A stretch of DNA of 52,822 bases from an uncultured bacterium (GCA_913009635.1 CAJVXI010000003.1:1-52822); one strand, 5' to 3'; numbered from the stretch's first letter, positions 18,786 to 28,755 are shown. Translations and numbers: made by a program. Notes: generated from the letters alone by a model not told the origin.

Positions 18786-19211
18786 TTATATATCAAACAC
18801 TAAATCTGTCTGCCATACGTTAACTTTTAGTTTAATATCAACATCCTGATAGGTTACAGCTTTTATATCCTCATCAAATCTTTCTATCGGATAAGATATT
18901 AATTCTACCTCTAATTGATATTCTTTTTCGTTTAATACTTGATACTTAATACTAGATACTAAATACACACACTGATTAATTTGCGCTTTAGCTAAAATCT
19001 CATTAAGAAAATCCACTAAAAGCGAATTTATATCCATTGATTGAATTTTGATTTTAGTTTTTGGTTTTTGATTTTTAGTTTTTAAGTTTTTAATTTTTGA
19101 TGATAAAATTTGCGCCATTGCTTCCGTGGCGTTAATAAACAATTCCTCAATTGTTTTTCCGTAAATTCTCATTCGCAATTCAGCTGGATGAGGAAGAATT
19201 TCGTATTTCAT
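18786..19211 (-). CDS. Archease (RtcB activator)
   Basis: MKYEILPHPAELRMRIYGKTIEELFINATEAMAQIL ... DINSLLVDFLNEILA ... VTYQDVDIK. Confidence 0.85.
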   Translation of the reverse strand: MKYEILPHPAELRMRIYGKTIEELFINATEAMAQILSSKIKNLKTKNQKPKTKIKIQSMDINSLLVDFLNEILAKAQINQCVYLVSSIKYQVLNEKEYQLEVELISYPIERFDEDIKAVTYQDVDIKLKVNVWQTDLVFDI

Positions 19212-20506
19212 TGAAATTTCAACTTTAATATCTCTATAGCAATTTCTCGGTCATCAAAATAAATTCTTTTATCTTTAAAAATTTGACTGGTTTCGTGCCC
19301 CTTGCCTGCAATTAAAACAATATCATCTTTTTCAGCCAAAGAAATCGCTTTTTTAATTGCTTCTCTCCTATCTATAATTTCATATAAATTTATATTGGAA
19401 ATTCCTGATTTTATCTCAGATAAAATTCTATCAGGATTTTCGCTACGCGGATTATCAGAAGTAGTAATGATGAAATCCGCCATTTCTGAAGCGACTTTTC
19501 CCATTTTGAACCTTTTGGCCTTATCGCGATCTCCTCCGCAACCAAATACTACAATAATTTTATTTTTACAAAACACCCTTAAGGCAGAAAGGGCTTCCTT
19601 TAACGCGTCTTCGGTATGAGCGTAATCAACAAATACTGAAAAATTTTGTCCTTCATTAATTTTTTCCATTCTGCCAGGTATGGGCTTAACGTTAACCAAT
19701 GATTTTTTAATTTGTTTAATCGGGATATTTTGAAACATAGCCACGCAAATTGCCGCAGCAGTATTATAAACATTGAATTCACCAATTAAGGGTATTTCAA
19801 AATCTTCTTTATTAACTGTAAATTTTGACTTATCAGGTAATAAATTAATATCTTCAATCTCTAAAATATGATTTAATTTTTGATTTTTAATTTTTAATTT
19901 TATTTGATATCCATATTTATTTTTCACTGCTGGTTTTAAAAAATAATCTACATTTTTATCATCCAAATTATAAACCCCAAAACTATTTTCTTTCTTCGCA
20001 ATTTTTTCAAATAATTTAATTTTAGCAGTCCGATAATTCTCAAAACCGCCATGTCTTTCAAGATGCTCAGAAGATAAATTGGTAAAAACCGCCATATCAT
20101 AATCAATAAAGCGGTGTCGGTATTGTAAAATTCCCTCAGAAGAAGTTTCAATAACCGCGTAATGACAACCCAGCTTTAACATTTTTGCCAATAACTTTTG
20201 CAATTGAAATCTTCCCAGCATTGTATGGCCTGTTTTATTCAACCACTCTTCTTCGCCAATTCTAAAATTAACAGTAGTGGCCATACCCGTTTTAAGGCCA
20301 TTAGAATTAAAAATATGGGCAATTAAATTACAAGTAGTAGTTTTCCCTTTAGTTCCAGTGACGCCAATAACAAACATTTTTCGCGACGGGAAACCGTAAA
20401 TAAAAGCTGCTAAAGCTACTAAAAAATAATGATAAATCGGCTGAAATAACCGATAAAGAAATTTGGGAATAATATATTTTTCTAAAAACCTTAAAATCTT
20501 ATTCAC
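19208..20506 (-). CDS. MurE-like Mur ligase
   Basis: VIGVTGTKGKTTTCNLI, FTNLSSEHLERHG, VDYAHTEDAL, FGCGGDRDKAKR, SDNPRSENP. Confidence 0.9.
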   Translation of the reverse strand: MNKILRFLEKYIIPKFLYRLFQPIYHYFLVALAAFIYGFPSRKMFVIGVTGTKGKTTTCNLIAHIFNSNGLKTGMATTVNFRIGEEEWLNKTGHTMLGRFQLQKLLAKMLKLGCHYAVIETSSEGILQYRHRFIDYDMAVFTNLSSEHLERHGGFENYRTAKIKLFEKIAKKENSFGVYNLDDKNVDYFLKPAVKNKYGYQIKLKIKNQKLNHILEIEDINLLPDKSKFTVNKEDFEIPLIGEFNVYNTAAAICVAMFQNIPIKQIKKSLVNVKPIPGRMEKINEGQNFSVFVDYAHTEDALKEALSALRVFCKNKIIVVFGCGGDRDKAKRFKMGKVASEMADFIITTSDNPRSENPDRILSEIKSGISNINLYEIIDRREAIKKAISLAEKDDIVLIAGKGHETSQIFKDKRIYFDDREIAIEILKLKFQ

Positions 20507-20523
20507 AATATTAATAATTCATT

Positions 20524-21840
20524 TTATAAATTAAGATAGCTTAATGGATTTAAGTCACCACCAACCGGCATCGGTCCGCAAACGCGAGATGACCTGGTTC
20601 CTTCCGGAAAACCCGGCGTTGCCGGCGGAATAGTTTGACTACTGTAAACCACAAAGTGAAGATGGGGGCCCGTAGAACGGCCAGTGCTCCCAACATAGCC
20701 AATATTTTGCCCTCGTTCCACTTTATCTCCTATCTTTACCACCCATCGGGAAAGATGGGCATAAAAAGTGGTTAAATTGTTTTCATGTTTAATAACCACG
20801 AATTTACCGTAAGCACCACGCCTGCATAATTTCTTTCCATTAGTCCGATAATTATCTTGGTTGCCAACAGCAATAACCTCTCCTTTTTCCGCAGAAAATA
20901 TAGGTGTTCCCATTGGCGCGCCTAAATCAATGCCATTATGCCAACTGCGACCCATCCGCAAAACATATGATGTCTTCCCATATTTTTGAGTTAGCCGAGC
21001 TGGTGGAATTGGCACTGGAATTTTTAAAATCCCTGGCCGTGGAGTAGGTAAAGCAGTAGGGTTAATTTTCAAACGCAATTCTTCTTCAAATCCAAAAACT
21101 TCTTTAGCGATTTCTTCCTGTAGTGTATCCAACTCTTTTAATTGTTTTTGATATAAATACTCCTGATTTTTTGTTTGGCTTAAAATTATCTGCTTATCTT
21201 TTTTAACTTCTTCAACTATTTCCTTTTTGTTTTTAAGATTAAAGTTTTCTGCTTTTGTTAATTGTTTTTTGTTGGCTGCGTCATTTAAAGCATAATCCAA
21301 TTTTATTTTTGAACCACCTAAATTAGCAACCTCAACGGATAATTTGTCATTAAGATTGGCTAAATTCTGAATTTCAAAAATTCCGTCTGCTAAACTTTTA
21401 TTCCTAAGAAAAACCATTAAGGCAGTTTCTTCTTCTTGTTGTTGAAGTTGCCGTAAAATCTCAGCAATAGCTTCTCGATTAATAATAATTCTTTCTTCGG
21501 TATCAATAATGTCGTATTGAAGTGATTCAACTTCTAATCCTAGTTTGCCAATCATAACTTCGCTTGAACGAATACCTAATTTAAGCTGATTTACTTGGCT
21601 ATTAATTCTGCTTATTTGTTTTTTAAGAGTTTTACCTTCTTCTTGAGTTTGCTCAAGTTCTTCTTGGGTTTGTTCAATTTGATTATTAATCTCTTGAAGC
21701 TCTAGAGACTTCTGCTCAATAGAATACTTAAGCTCATCAGAATCAGCGCCTCTCACGGCATGATAAGAAAAAATCCCAAACAAACCAAAAATTACAAACA
21801 AAACCAATACCTTAAACAATATTTGATTATTATTATGCAT
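20524..21840 (-). CDS. M23-family peptidoglycan hydrolase / EnvC-like with coiled coil
   Basis: Signal anchor, coiled coil, WHNGIDLGAPMGTPIFSAEKGEVIAVG ... GSTGRSTGPHLHFVVY. Confidence 0.9.
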   Translation of the reverse strand: MHNNNQILFKVLVLFVIFGLFGIFSYHAVRGADSDELKYSIEQKSLELQEINNQIEQTQEELEQTQEEGKTLKKQISRINSQVNQLKLGIRSSEVMIGKLGLEVESLQYDIIDTEERIIINREAIAEILRQLQQQEEETALMVFLRNKSLADGIFEIQNLANLNDKLSVEVANLGGSKIKLDYALNDAANKKQLTKAENFNLKNKKEIVEEVKKDKQIILSQTKNQEYLYQKQLKELDTLQEEIAKEVFGFEEELRLKINPTALPTPRPGILKIPVPIPPARLTQKYGKTSYVLRMGRSWHNGIDLGAPMGTPIFSAEKGEVIAVGNQDNYRTNGKKLCRRGAYGKFVVIKHENNLTTFYAHLSRWVVKIGDKVERGQNIGYVGSTGRSTGPHLHFVVYSSQTIPPATPGFPEGTRSSRVCGPMPVGGDLNPLSYLNL

Positions 21841-21849
21841 ATTTTATTC

Positions 21850-22425
21850 TTACCTACCTAAAATCTTCAAGGCCATTTTTAATCTTTCTTCAGTTTTCTT
21901 GATTTTTGAAGAAATTTTTCTGAGCGCCTCTTGAATTTCACGCTGTTTATAGCCGAGACCTTTTAGCGCCTCTTCAATATCGCTGTCCGACTCCATCAAA
22001 GAAAGCAATTCTTCATCTTTACTGCTCTTAATCTTGTCAGAAAGCTCTAATATGATTCGATTCGCTGTTTTTTTGCCAACTCCAGAAGTTTTAATCAAAA
22101 GATCTGTCCGTCGTTGATTAACGGCTGTTAATAACCTGTTAATACTTGTTATACCTATAATCCTTAAAGCTGTTCTTGGTCCCACGCCGGTAATTGAAGT
22201 AAGCATCTTAAAAAAGTCCAATTCATCCTCTTTTAAAAAACCGTACAATTCCGCCCCATCCTGCCGAACATAAAAATAACAAAAAATCCTGAGCCGTGAG
22301 CCAAGCTGAGGCAAGGTCCTAAAGGTTTTAGACGAAACAAGGACCTTAAAACCAATGCCGTTTGTCTCAATAACCGCGAAATCTCGTTTTTTTATAATTA
22401 GCTTGCCTAAAAGAGAATGAATCAT
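21850..22425 (-). CDS. ruvA: Holliday junction DNA helicase RuvA
   Basis: LITSITGVGPRTALRI-type and TSGVGKKTANRIILELSDK helix-hairpin-helix motifs. Confidence 0.93.
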   Translation of the reverse strand: MIHSLLGKLIIKKRDFAVIETNGIGFKVLVSSKTFRTLPQLGSRLRIFCYFYVRQDGAELYGFLKEDELDFFKMLTSITGVGPRTALRIIGITSINRLLTAVNQRRTDLLIKTSGVGKKTANRIILELSDKIKSSKDEELLSLMESDSDIEEALKGLGYKQREIQEALRKISSKIKKTEERLKMALKILGR

Positions 22426-22586
22426 AAGCAAAGAATATAGGATTTAGAATTTAGGGTTTAGGAATTATAATAGTTATTATATTTCAAAACTGTTGACATT
22501 AAAAGCCACGTCCTATATTCTAAGTCCTATAACCCATTATTTAAATTTTAAAAATTAGAAATTAAAAATTAAAAATTTTTTAATAT

Positions 22587-22847
22587 ATGCCTATTATTAA
22601 ATCAGCTAAAAAAGCGTTGCGTCAAAATGCTCGGCGCCGCCAAAAAAACATTAAAAGAAAAACCGAATTAAAAACGGTTATTAAACAATATAAAAAATTA
22701 CTAGAAAACAATCCAGAAGAAGCTAAAAAACTTTTACCTCAAGTTTATAAAAAACTTGATAAATCAGCCAAGGTTAACGTTATTAAGAAAAATAAAGCTA
22801 GTCGTTTGAAATCACGGTTAACGAAAAAATTAAAAACTTCCAAATAA
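22587..22847 (+). CDS. rpsT: 30S ribosomal protein S20
   Basis: MPIIKSAKKALRQNARRRQKNIKRK...LDKSAKVNVIKKNKASRLKSRLTKKL. Confidence 0.95.
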   Translation: MPIIKSAKKALRQNARRRQKNIKRKTELKTVIKQYKKLLENNPEEAKKLLPQVYKKLDKSAKVNVIKKNKASRLKSRLTKKLKTSK

Positions 22848-22909
22848 AAAATCCCTGAATTAATCCTTGAATTCTTGTCCGCCTATGGCGGGAAAACAGG
22901 GATTTTTTA
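22845..22909. terminator. Bidirectional terminator
   Basis: AAAAAATCCCTG ... CAGGGATTTTTT. Confidence 0.75.
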
Positions 22910-22964
22910 TTTCTTCCCTTTCTGAAACCGTAATTTTTGAATTATGGCTTTGGAAAGAAAGGAG

Positions 22965-23390
22965 TTTCGGAAAATAAAAATCCGAAACTCCTTAAAAATT
23001 TTTAGAGAGTGTCTTCGACAATCTCTACAACTCTCTTAATAGAGAGCTTTGATGACCTCTTTTTTGGAGAGCCGATGATTGTTCCCGTGGCAGAACCTCC
23101 CCACCCAGGCTCCAGCGCGTTGAGTTTCGATAAGACAACGTCAAGGTAAATTATTAGAGTAAGCACTCCAATAATTTACCTTGAGTTAAAATTGCGCGCT
23201 ACCACAAGTGGTAGCGTTTTTTTAGGTACTTCCACACGTGGAAGTACTTCTATATTTATTACGTAATTAATTACGTAATTAAAATTTCAATATTAAGAGG
23301 TCGGACTTCCGATTTAATTTAACGAGGTTTAATCTCCTCTCAAATTTAATTTCAATATTTGGGAGGTTAAACCTCGCGGGAAATCCAACC
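22965..23390. other. Hairpin-dense intergenic region with candidate short ORFs on both strands
   Basis: GGAGTTTCGGA/TCCGAAACTCC; CAAGGTAAATTATT/AATAATTTACCTTG; CGCTACCAC aa GTGGTAGCG-T7; GTACTTCCAC/GTGGAAGTAC; 22-bp palindrome ATTACGTAATTAATTACGTAAT; CGAGGTTTAA/TTAAACCTCG. Confidence 0.75.
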
Positions 23391-23402
23391 TCATACTAGT
23401 GG

Positions 23403-24263
23403 CTAGTGGTTAATCACCAAGTCAAGTAGTACCTCCTCATAATCTAATCTTCCGGATTTAACCAATGGATCATAATCGGCTATTTTTTGAACTAATCTTA
23501 CTGATTGAGCTTGACTGGCTAATATATTAAAAATTTTCGCCGGCTCTTCTTGATTAGAAAACAAAATTTCCAAATTTCTTATTTTTTGCGAAAATGACTG
23601 ACTGCTAATAAGGTCCATTATTAAATAATACGCGTTTTGTTTGACGTTTGGAGTCATAATATAATCACTAATTTCTTCAATTTTATTTATATCAATAATA
23701 TTCTCTTTAACTAAAGACAGCTTCTCTATTTCATTAACCAATCCCCAACTATCCCCGCTAAAACTTTCCGCCAAAAAATTAATTGCTGTCGAAGTCAGAT
23801 TAATCTCTCTCTTATTCACTTCTTTTTTAATAAAATGCCTTAATCTTTCGCCTTCTAACTTATTAAATTCCTGAAATTTAAGCTCAGAAGCCGCTGTTTC
23901 TTTGTTAATTAAAAAATCAAACCCAACAGGTGGCTTGTTGTCTTCAGAAATGATTAACACTAAATTATGTAAAGGAAGCTGTACTTTAAGAAATTCTTTT
24001 AATTCTTTGCGCTGACCAATGGAATAAGCGCTTATTTTAAAAAAAGCATTTTCTAAAATTACCAACTTTTTACTTACAAAAAGCGACTGGGTAGTTGTAA
24101 ATTCTCGTAAGCGGTCAAATTCTTCCTGCTTATCTCCGTTTTGACCAGAAAAATCAAAATATCCTAAATTCAAAGCTGAATATTTTTTGCTGTAATCATC
24201 AACTAATTCTTTTATTTTTTTTTGACGCCGGTAGGAATCTAAACCGTATAAATAAATAATCAT
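23403..24263 (-). CDS. holA: DNA polymerase III subunit delta
   Basis: MIIYLYGLDSYRRQKKIKELV ... SLFVSKKLVILENAF ... INFLAESFSGDSWGLVNEIEKL; start at MIIYLY preferred. Confidence 0.8.
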   Translation of the reverse strand: MIIYLYGLDSYRRQKKIKELVDDYSKKYSALNLGYFDFSGQNGDKQEEFDRLREFTTTQSLFVSKKLVILENAFFKISAYSIGQRKELKEFLKVQLPLHNLVLIISEDNKPPVGFDFLINKETAASELKFQEFNKLEGERLRHFIKKEVNKREINLTSTAINFLAESFSGDSWGLVNEIEKLSLVKENIIDINKIEEISDYIMTPNVKQNAYYLIMDLISSQSFSQKIRNLEILFSNQEEPAKIFNILASQAQSVRLVQKIADYDPLVKSGRLDYEEVLLDLVINH

Positions 24264-24437
24264 GTAAAAGCACCAAATTTCAAGCACCAAATTCCAAATA
24301 AATTTCAAATTCCAATTTCCAAAATTCCAAACACGACGGGTTTTGGTCATTAGAATTTTGGGTATTGGATATTACCCCTCGGTCCTGAGACTCTCGAGGT
24401 CGAAGGATTTGGGATTTGTTATTTGTGATTTGAAATT
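24264..24437. repeat. Interspersed palindromic repeat, family B
   Basis: CACCAAATTTCAAGCACCAAATTCC...AAACACGACGGGTTTTGGTCATTAGAATTTTGGG...GGGATTTGTTATTTGTGATTTGAAATTT; encodes the C-terminus of the downstream-strand CTP synthase ORF. Confidence 0.8.
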
Positions 24438-26059
24438 TTAAATTGTATTGCCGTTTTGATAAATTCTTTAAATAATGGATGCGGGTTAAGAGGACGTGAT
24501 TTAAATTCCGGATGAAACTGTGTAGCTAAGAAAAACGGGTGTGTTTCACGTGATAATTCTAAAATTTCCATTAATTTTCTATCTGGAGAAAATCCGGAAA
24601 AAACCAATCCTTTTTTCTCTAATTTTTCAATATATTGAGGATTAACTTCATATCTATGACGATGACGCTCAGAAATCAAGTGTTGTTTGTAAGCATGGTA
24701 AGCAATAGTTCCTTTTTTAATAATTGCCGGATAAGCGCCCAGTCGCATCGTGCCGCCATAATTCTTTTCTGATAAATTCTTTTTCTGTTCCTGTAAAATA
24801 TCAATTACCGGATAAGAAGTTTTAGGATTAATTTCTGTGGTATGAGCTTTTTTTAATTTTCCAACCGAACGGGCAAATTCAATTGTTGCTAACTGCATTC
24901 CATAACAAAGTCCCAAAAAAGGAATTTTATTTTCCCTACAATAACGAATGGCAGCTATCTTTCCTTCCGTTCCACGACCGCCAAAACCGCCGGGAACAAT
25001 AATGCCATCATACTCGTTTAATTCCGATAAACGACTTGGCATTTTTTCATAAACCTCAGCATTAAGCCAAGAAATTATTGGCTTTCTCTTAAAAAAATAA
25101 GCTGCCTGCTTAACAGCTTCAATTACTGAAATATAAGAATCTGCTAAAACAAATTCTCCAGTATTAAAATACTTGCCAACAATTCCTATTTTCACCGGCT
25201 TTTTTGAAAGACGGACGTTTTTAATTAATCGTTGCCAACGCCGCAAATCACGTCCTTTTGACTTAAGATTTAATTTTTTTAAAATAAACTCGCTTAAATT
25301 ATCTTTTTCAAAATTTATTGGAACTTCATAAATGCTTTCTATGTTTGGCGCTGAAATAACAGCCTCATCAAGCACATTACAAAAAAAAGCGATTTTTTCT
25401 TTTCGTTTTTTGTCTAAGGGAACTTTTGCTCGGGCTATAATAATATCCGGCTGAATGCCCGCTGAATTTAATGTTCTAGCAGCATACTGAGTTGGCTTAG
25501 TTTTTAATTCTCCTCCTTCTTGAAGCGGTAAATAACTTACCAGACACGAAAGAACATCTTGAGATTTTCTAGTTTTTAGCATTCTAATTGCTTCTAAAAA
25601 TAAGATGTTTTGATACTCACCAACAGTGCCGCCAATTTCTACAATAACGATTTGAGATTTATTTTTAGTCGCTGCTTTATCAATCTTGTTTATAACCTCC
25701 AAGGGAATATGCGGAACTACTTCAACGCAACGACCGCCATATTCCAAATTTCTTTCTCGATTAATAACTGTCTGATAAATACTGCCTGTAGTCATATAAT
25801 TTGCGCCTGAAAGGTCTTTATCTAAAAATCGTTCGTAATTCCCCATATCTTGATCGCATTCCATTCCGTCATTTAAAACAAATACTTCACCGTGTTCAGT
25901 TGGATTCATTGTACCCGCGTCAACATTTACGTATGGATCAATTTTAATCGCGGTTACCTCAAAACCGCGTGATTGCAAGATCTTCCCGATTGATGCGGCC
26001 GCAACACCCTTACCAACTCCGGACATTACACCGCCTACTATAAATATGTATTTGCGCAT
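24419..26059 (-). CDS. pyrG: CTP synthase
   Basis: MRKYIFIVGGVMSGVGKGVAAASIGKIL ... GTMNPTEHGEVFVLNDGMECDQDMGNYERFL ... LGLCYGMQLA. Confidence 0.97.
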   Translation of the reverse strand: MRKYIFIVGGVMSGVGKGVAAASIGKILQSRGFEVTAIKIDPYVNVDAGTMNPTEHGEVFVLNDGMECDQDMGNYERFLDKDLSGANYMTTGSIYQTVINRERNLEYGGRCVEVVPHIPLEVINKIDKAATKNKSQIVIVEIGGTVGEYQNILFLEAIRMLKTRKSQDVLSCLVSYLPLQEGGELKTKPTQYAARTLNSAGIQPDIIIARAKVPLDKKRKEKIAFFCNVLDEAVISAPNIESIYEVPINFEKDNLSEFILKKLNLKSKGRDLRRWQRLIKNVRLSKKPVKIGIVGKYFNTGEFVLADSYISVIEAVKQAAYFFKRKPIISWLNAEVYEKMPSRLSELNEYDGIIVPGGFGGRGTEGKIAAIRYCRENKIPFLGLCYGMQLATIEFARSVGKLKKAHTTEINPKTSYPVIDILQEQKKNLSEKNYGGTMRLGAYPAIIKKGTIAYHAYKQHLISERHRHRYEVNPQYIEKLEKKGLVFSGFSPDRKLMEILELSRETHPFFLATQFHPEFKSRPLNPHPLFKEFIKTAIQFKISNHK

Positions 26060-26062
26060 AAT

Positions 26063-26152
26063 TTAGTAATTAGCCAATAGAATTTAGCCACTATAGTTAA
26101 AAATTAAAATTAAAACCATAAACCCTAGTGGCTAGTGGCTAGTGATTAATTA
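26063..26152. repeat. Interspersed palindromic repeat, family A, no cargo
   Basis: TTAGTAATTAGCCAATAGAATTTAGCCACTATAG ... CCCTAGTGGCTAGTGGCTAGTGATTAATTA. Confidence 0.75.
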
Positions 26153-27487
26153 TCTTTCCCCATAAATTATTTCTTTTGGCGGAATTAGTTTCGGATTAGT
26201 AGGAATAGTAAAATAAAAAGTAGTGCCTCTATTAAGCTCGGATTCAGCCCGAATTTCACCACCATGACGCTTAATTACATTTCTAATAATATAAAGCCCA
26301 AGCCCCAAACCGCTTGGAACAGCTCTAGTAGCGTTTTCAGCCCTAAAAAATTTAGTAAATAATTTATTAATCTGAGTAGGCGGAATGCCAATACCAGTAT
26401 CTTTAACGCTTATTTGAATATACGGCTGGTCCTTAACGCGCTCAAGTCCAACAGTTACTTTACCGTTAGGCACATTATATTTAATAGCATTATCAACAAG
26501 ATTGAATAAAACCATTTTTAATTTTTGCGGATCAACATAAAGGACAATTGAAGGTTCTTCTGGTTTTTGAAAATAAAGCTTAATACCGGATTGTTTTGCC
26601 AACAGCATTAATTCACCAAGAATTTCTTCGAGAAAGCTTATGATATTAACATTCTCAAATTGATAACCAAAACGTCCTTCTTCAATTTTAGAGACATCCA
26701 ATAAATCGTTAATTGTCTTTAAAAGATTTCCGGCAGCTCCGAACCCAGTATCCGCCAACTCTTTTTGGCTTGGCGTTAAAGATTCTTTTGATAAAGATTC
26801 CAAAGCCCAATAAACAGCTGTTGATGGCGTTCTTAACTGATGAGCAGCAACAGTGATAAATTCACTTTTTGAACGCAAAATCGCGATTTCTCGAGTCCTA
26901 TCATGAACTAATTTTACAAACCCCAATAAATGGCCTGATGAATCAATAATTTTATTAGTTGTTACTCTTAATTCTGTTTTTGGTTCTTCAAAAGAAAAAT
27001 CAGCTATTTGAGGGTAAACGCCTACCTCAGACAATTTAATTACTAAAGGAGCTAAAGACGGATAAATTATCTGAGACAATAATTTTAAATTAGGCCCCTT
27101 AGCTTTTTCTAAATCAAATACTTTGCCAATAACTTCTTCTGGTCTAATACTAAAAATCGCTTCAGCTGCCCGATTAAAAATTAAAATCTTAAAATTCGGG
27201 TCGTAAGCAATAACGCCAATATTTAAATTTGAAACAATGCCCGTTAATTCATTACGTTCAAGTTTAATGTCTAAATTTGAACGCGCTAAACGAAGATTAA
27301 CAATAAAAATAATAGTCGCTAAAACAAAAAACGCAATGGCAGTCGTCAAAAACCAAACTCGCGGTAAATAAGGAAAATTAATAACAAGAATTATTAGAAC
27401 TAACGGCAAAAAAATCCAGAACAACCGCATTTCCGGCAAGCCAGCGTATAAAGCAAATTTTTTAAACTGACGCTGAAAAAATTTCAT
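26150..27487 (-). CDS. PAS-domain sensor histidine kinase
   Basis: FITVAAHQLRTPSTAVYWALE H-box, NLVDNAIKYNVPNG, DTGIGIPPTQ, GLGLGLYIIRNVIKRHGGEI. Confidence 0.92.
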   Translation of the reverse strand: MKFFQRQFKKFALYAGLPEMRLFWIFLPLVLIILVINFPYLPRVWFLTTAIAFFVLATIIFIVNLRLARSNLDIKLERNELTGIVSNLNIGVIAYDPNFKILIFNRAAEAIFSIRPEEVIGKVFDLEKAKGPNLKLLSQIIYPSLAPLVIKLSEVGVYPQIADFSFEEPKTELRVTTNKIIDSSGHLLGFVKLVHDRTREIAILRSKSEFITVAAHQLRTPSTAVYWALESLSKESLTPSQKELADTGFGAAGNLLKTINDLLDVSKIEEGRFGYQFENVNIISFLEEILGELMLLAKQSGIKLYFQKPEEPSIVLYVDPQKLKMVLFNLVDNAIKYNVPNGKVTVGLERVKDQPYIQISVKDTGIGIPPTQINKLFTKFFRAENATRAVPSGLGLGLYIIRNVIKRHGGEIRAESELNRGTTFYFTIPTNPKLIPPKEIIYGER

Positions 27488-27566
27488 TCTTTTTTAATTA
27501 TACAATAGCGTAATGCCAATATACAAATGCGTACTAATGATACGAATAAATAAATACTAATATATG

Positions 27567-27654
27567 ATGCCAATATACTAATGGATACTAATGATACGAA
27601 TAAATACTAATTCGTATATATTAGTATAATTAGCATGAATTCGTATATTAGCAT
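27567..27654. repeat. Interspersed palindrome, family D, no cargo
   Basis: 36-bp arms 27567-27602 ATGCCAATATACTAATGGATACTAATGATACGAATA and 27619-27654, reverse complement ATGCTAATATACGAATTCATGCTAATTATACTAATA. Confidence 0.88.
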
Positions 27655-27687
27655 TTCACATAAGTATAATTAGCATGAATTAGTATA

Positions 27688-28638
27688 TTAGTATTTCATT
27701 AAATTTATTCTATCCACTAAGCTCTTAAAACCTAATTCTTCAAAATAAGAAATGGCCTCTTTTTTAGATAAACCAGAATATTTTAAATCCGCGATGTCTA
27801 AATCCAAAGGCGTATCTCGCCGAATAACTGATAAATTACGTGAAAGCAACGCCTGATCTTGAAATTCAAAAATCTTTTTATACGCCTTTTCTTGCCCACC
27901 CTTTTCTAAAAGATTTTCTAAGCTGCCATATTTACTAATTAATGGAGCAGCGGTTTTAGGACCAATCCCAGGCACTCCAGGAATATTATCGGAAGGATCG
28001 CCAACCAATCCTTTATAATCCGGAAGTTGGCTTGGCTTAACCCCATAGCGTTCTTTAATTGCAGCTTCGTTATAAAAAACTGTTTCGCTTATGCCCTTTT
28101 TTATGGTTTCAACCAAAACTTTATCATTATCATCTTCAACCAATTGAAGAATATCTAAGTCACCAGTTAAAATAATAATTCTTAAATCAGAAATCTTTTT
28201 AAATTTTTCCACAGAAGTTCCGATTAAATCATCTGCTTCAAACCCCGGGATTTCAAAAGTTTTTATCTGAAAACTATTAAATAATTTATGCGCTTCAATT
28301 ATTTGAGACACCAATTCATCCGGCGCTTTTGGTCGATGAGCTTTATATTCTTTAAATATCTCTTTTCGAAAAGTTGGTTCTGGCCTGTCAAAAAAAGCGG
28401 CTATGAAATCAATCCTTCGGCCATACTCAGGTCTTCGACTCCGAGACTCAGACTCGAGGAGATTGATGGTGAGCGGAGCCGAACCATCAAATTTCTGTTC
28501 CCGAAAAATTCTTATTAAAATACTTGCCAGTCCATAAATTGCTCCAACAGGTTTTTTGCTTTTAGTGGAAAATGGCGGCAAGGCGTGGAAACAACGATGG
28601 ACCAAAGCATTGGCGTCAATTAATAATAATGTCTTCAT
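27688..28638 (-). CDS. 5'-3' exonuclease (DNA polymerase I N-terminal-type) with apparent in-frame insert
   Basis: LLIDANALVHRCFHALPP, FDRPEPTFRKEIFKEYKAHRP, PGFEADDLIGT, GLVGDPSDNIPGVPGIGPKTA. Confidence 0.92.
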   Translation of the reverse strand: MKTLLLIDANALVHRCFHALPPFSTKSKKPVGAIYGLASILIRIFREQKFDGSAPLTINLLESESRSRRPEYGRRIDFIAAFFDRPEPTFRKEIFKEYKAHRPKAPDELVSQIIEAHKLFNSFQIKTFEIPGFEADDLIGTSVEKFKKISDLRIIILTGDLDILQLVEDDNDKVLVETIKKGISETVFYNEAAIKERYGVKPSQLPDYKGLVGDPSDNIPGVPGIGPKTAAPLISKYGSLENLLEKGGQEKAYKKIFEFQDQALLSRNLSVIRRDTPLDLDIADLKYSGLSKKEAISYFEELGFKSLVDRINLMKY

Positions 28639-28644
28639 AAAAAA

Positions 28645-28755
28645 TTGAAAATGTAAATATCAAAATGTAAAATGACAGATTAAAATGTTAAAATGGGACG
28701 TTAAAATTTAATAATTTTACATTGTCATTTTAATTTTTGATTTTTAAATTTTACA
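28645..28755. repeat. Interspersed palindromic repeat, family C, no cargo
   Basis: AAAATGTAAATATCAAAATGTAAAATGACA ... TGTCATTTTAATTTTTGATTTTTAAATTTTACATT. Confidence 0.78.
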
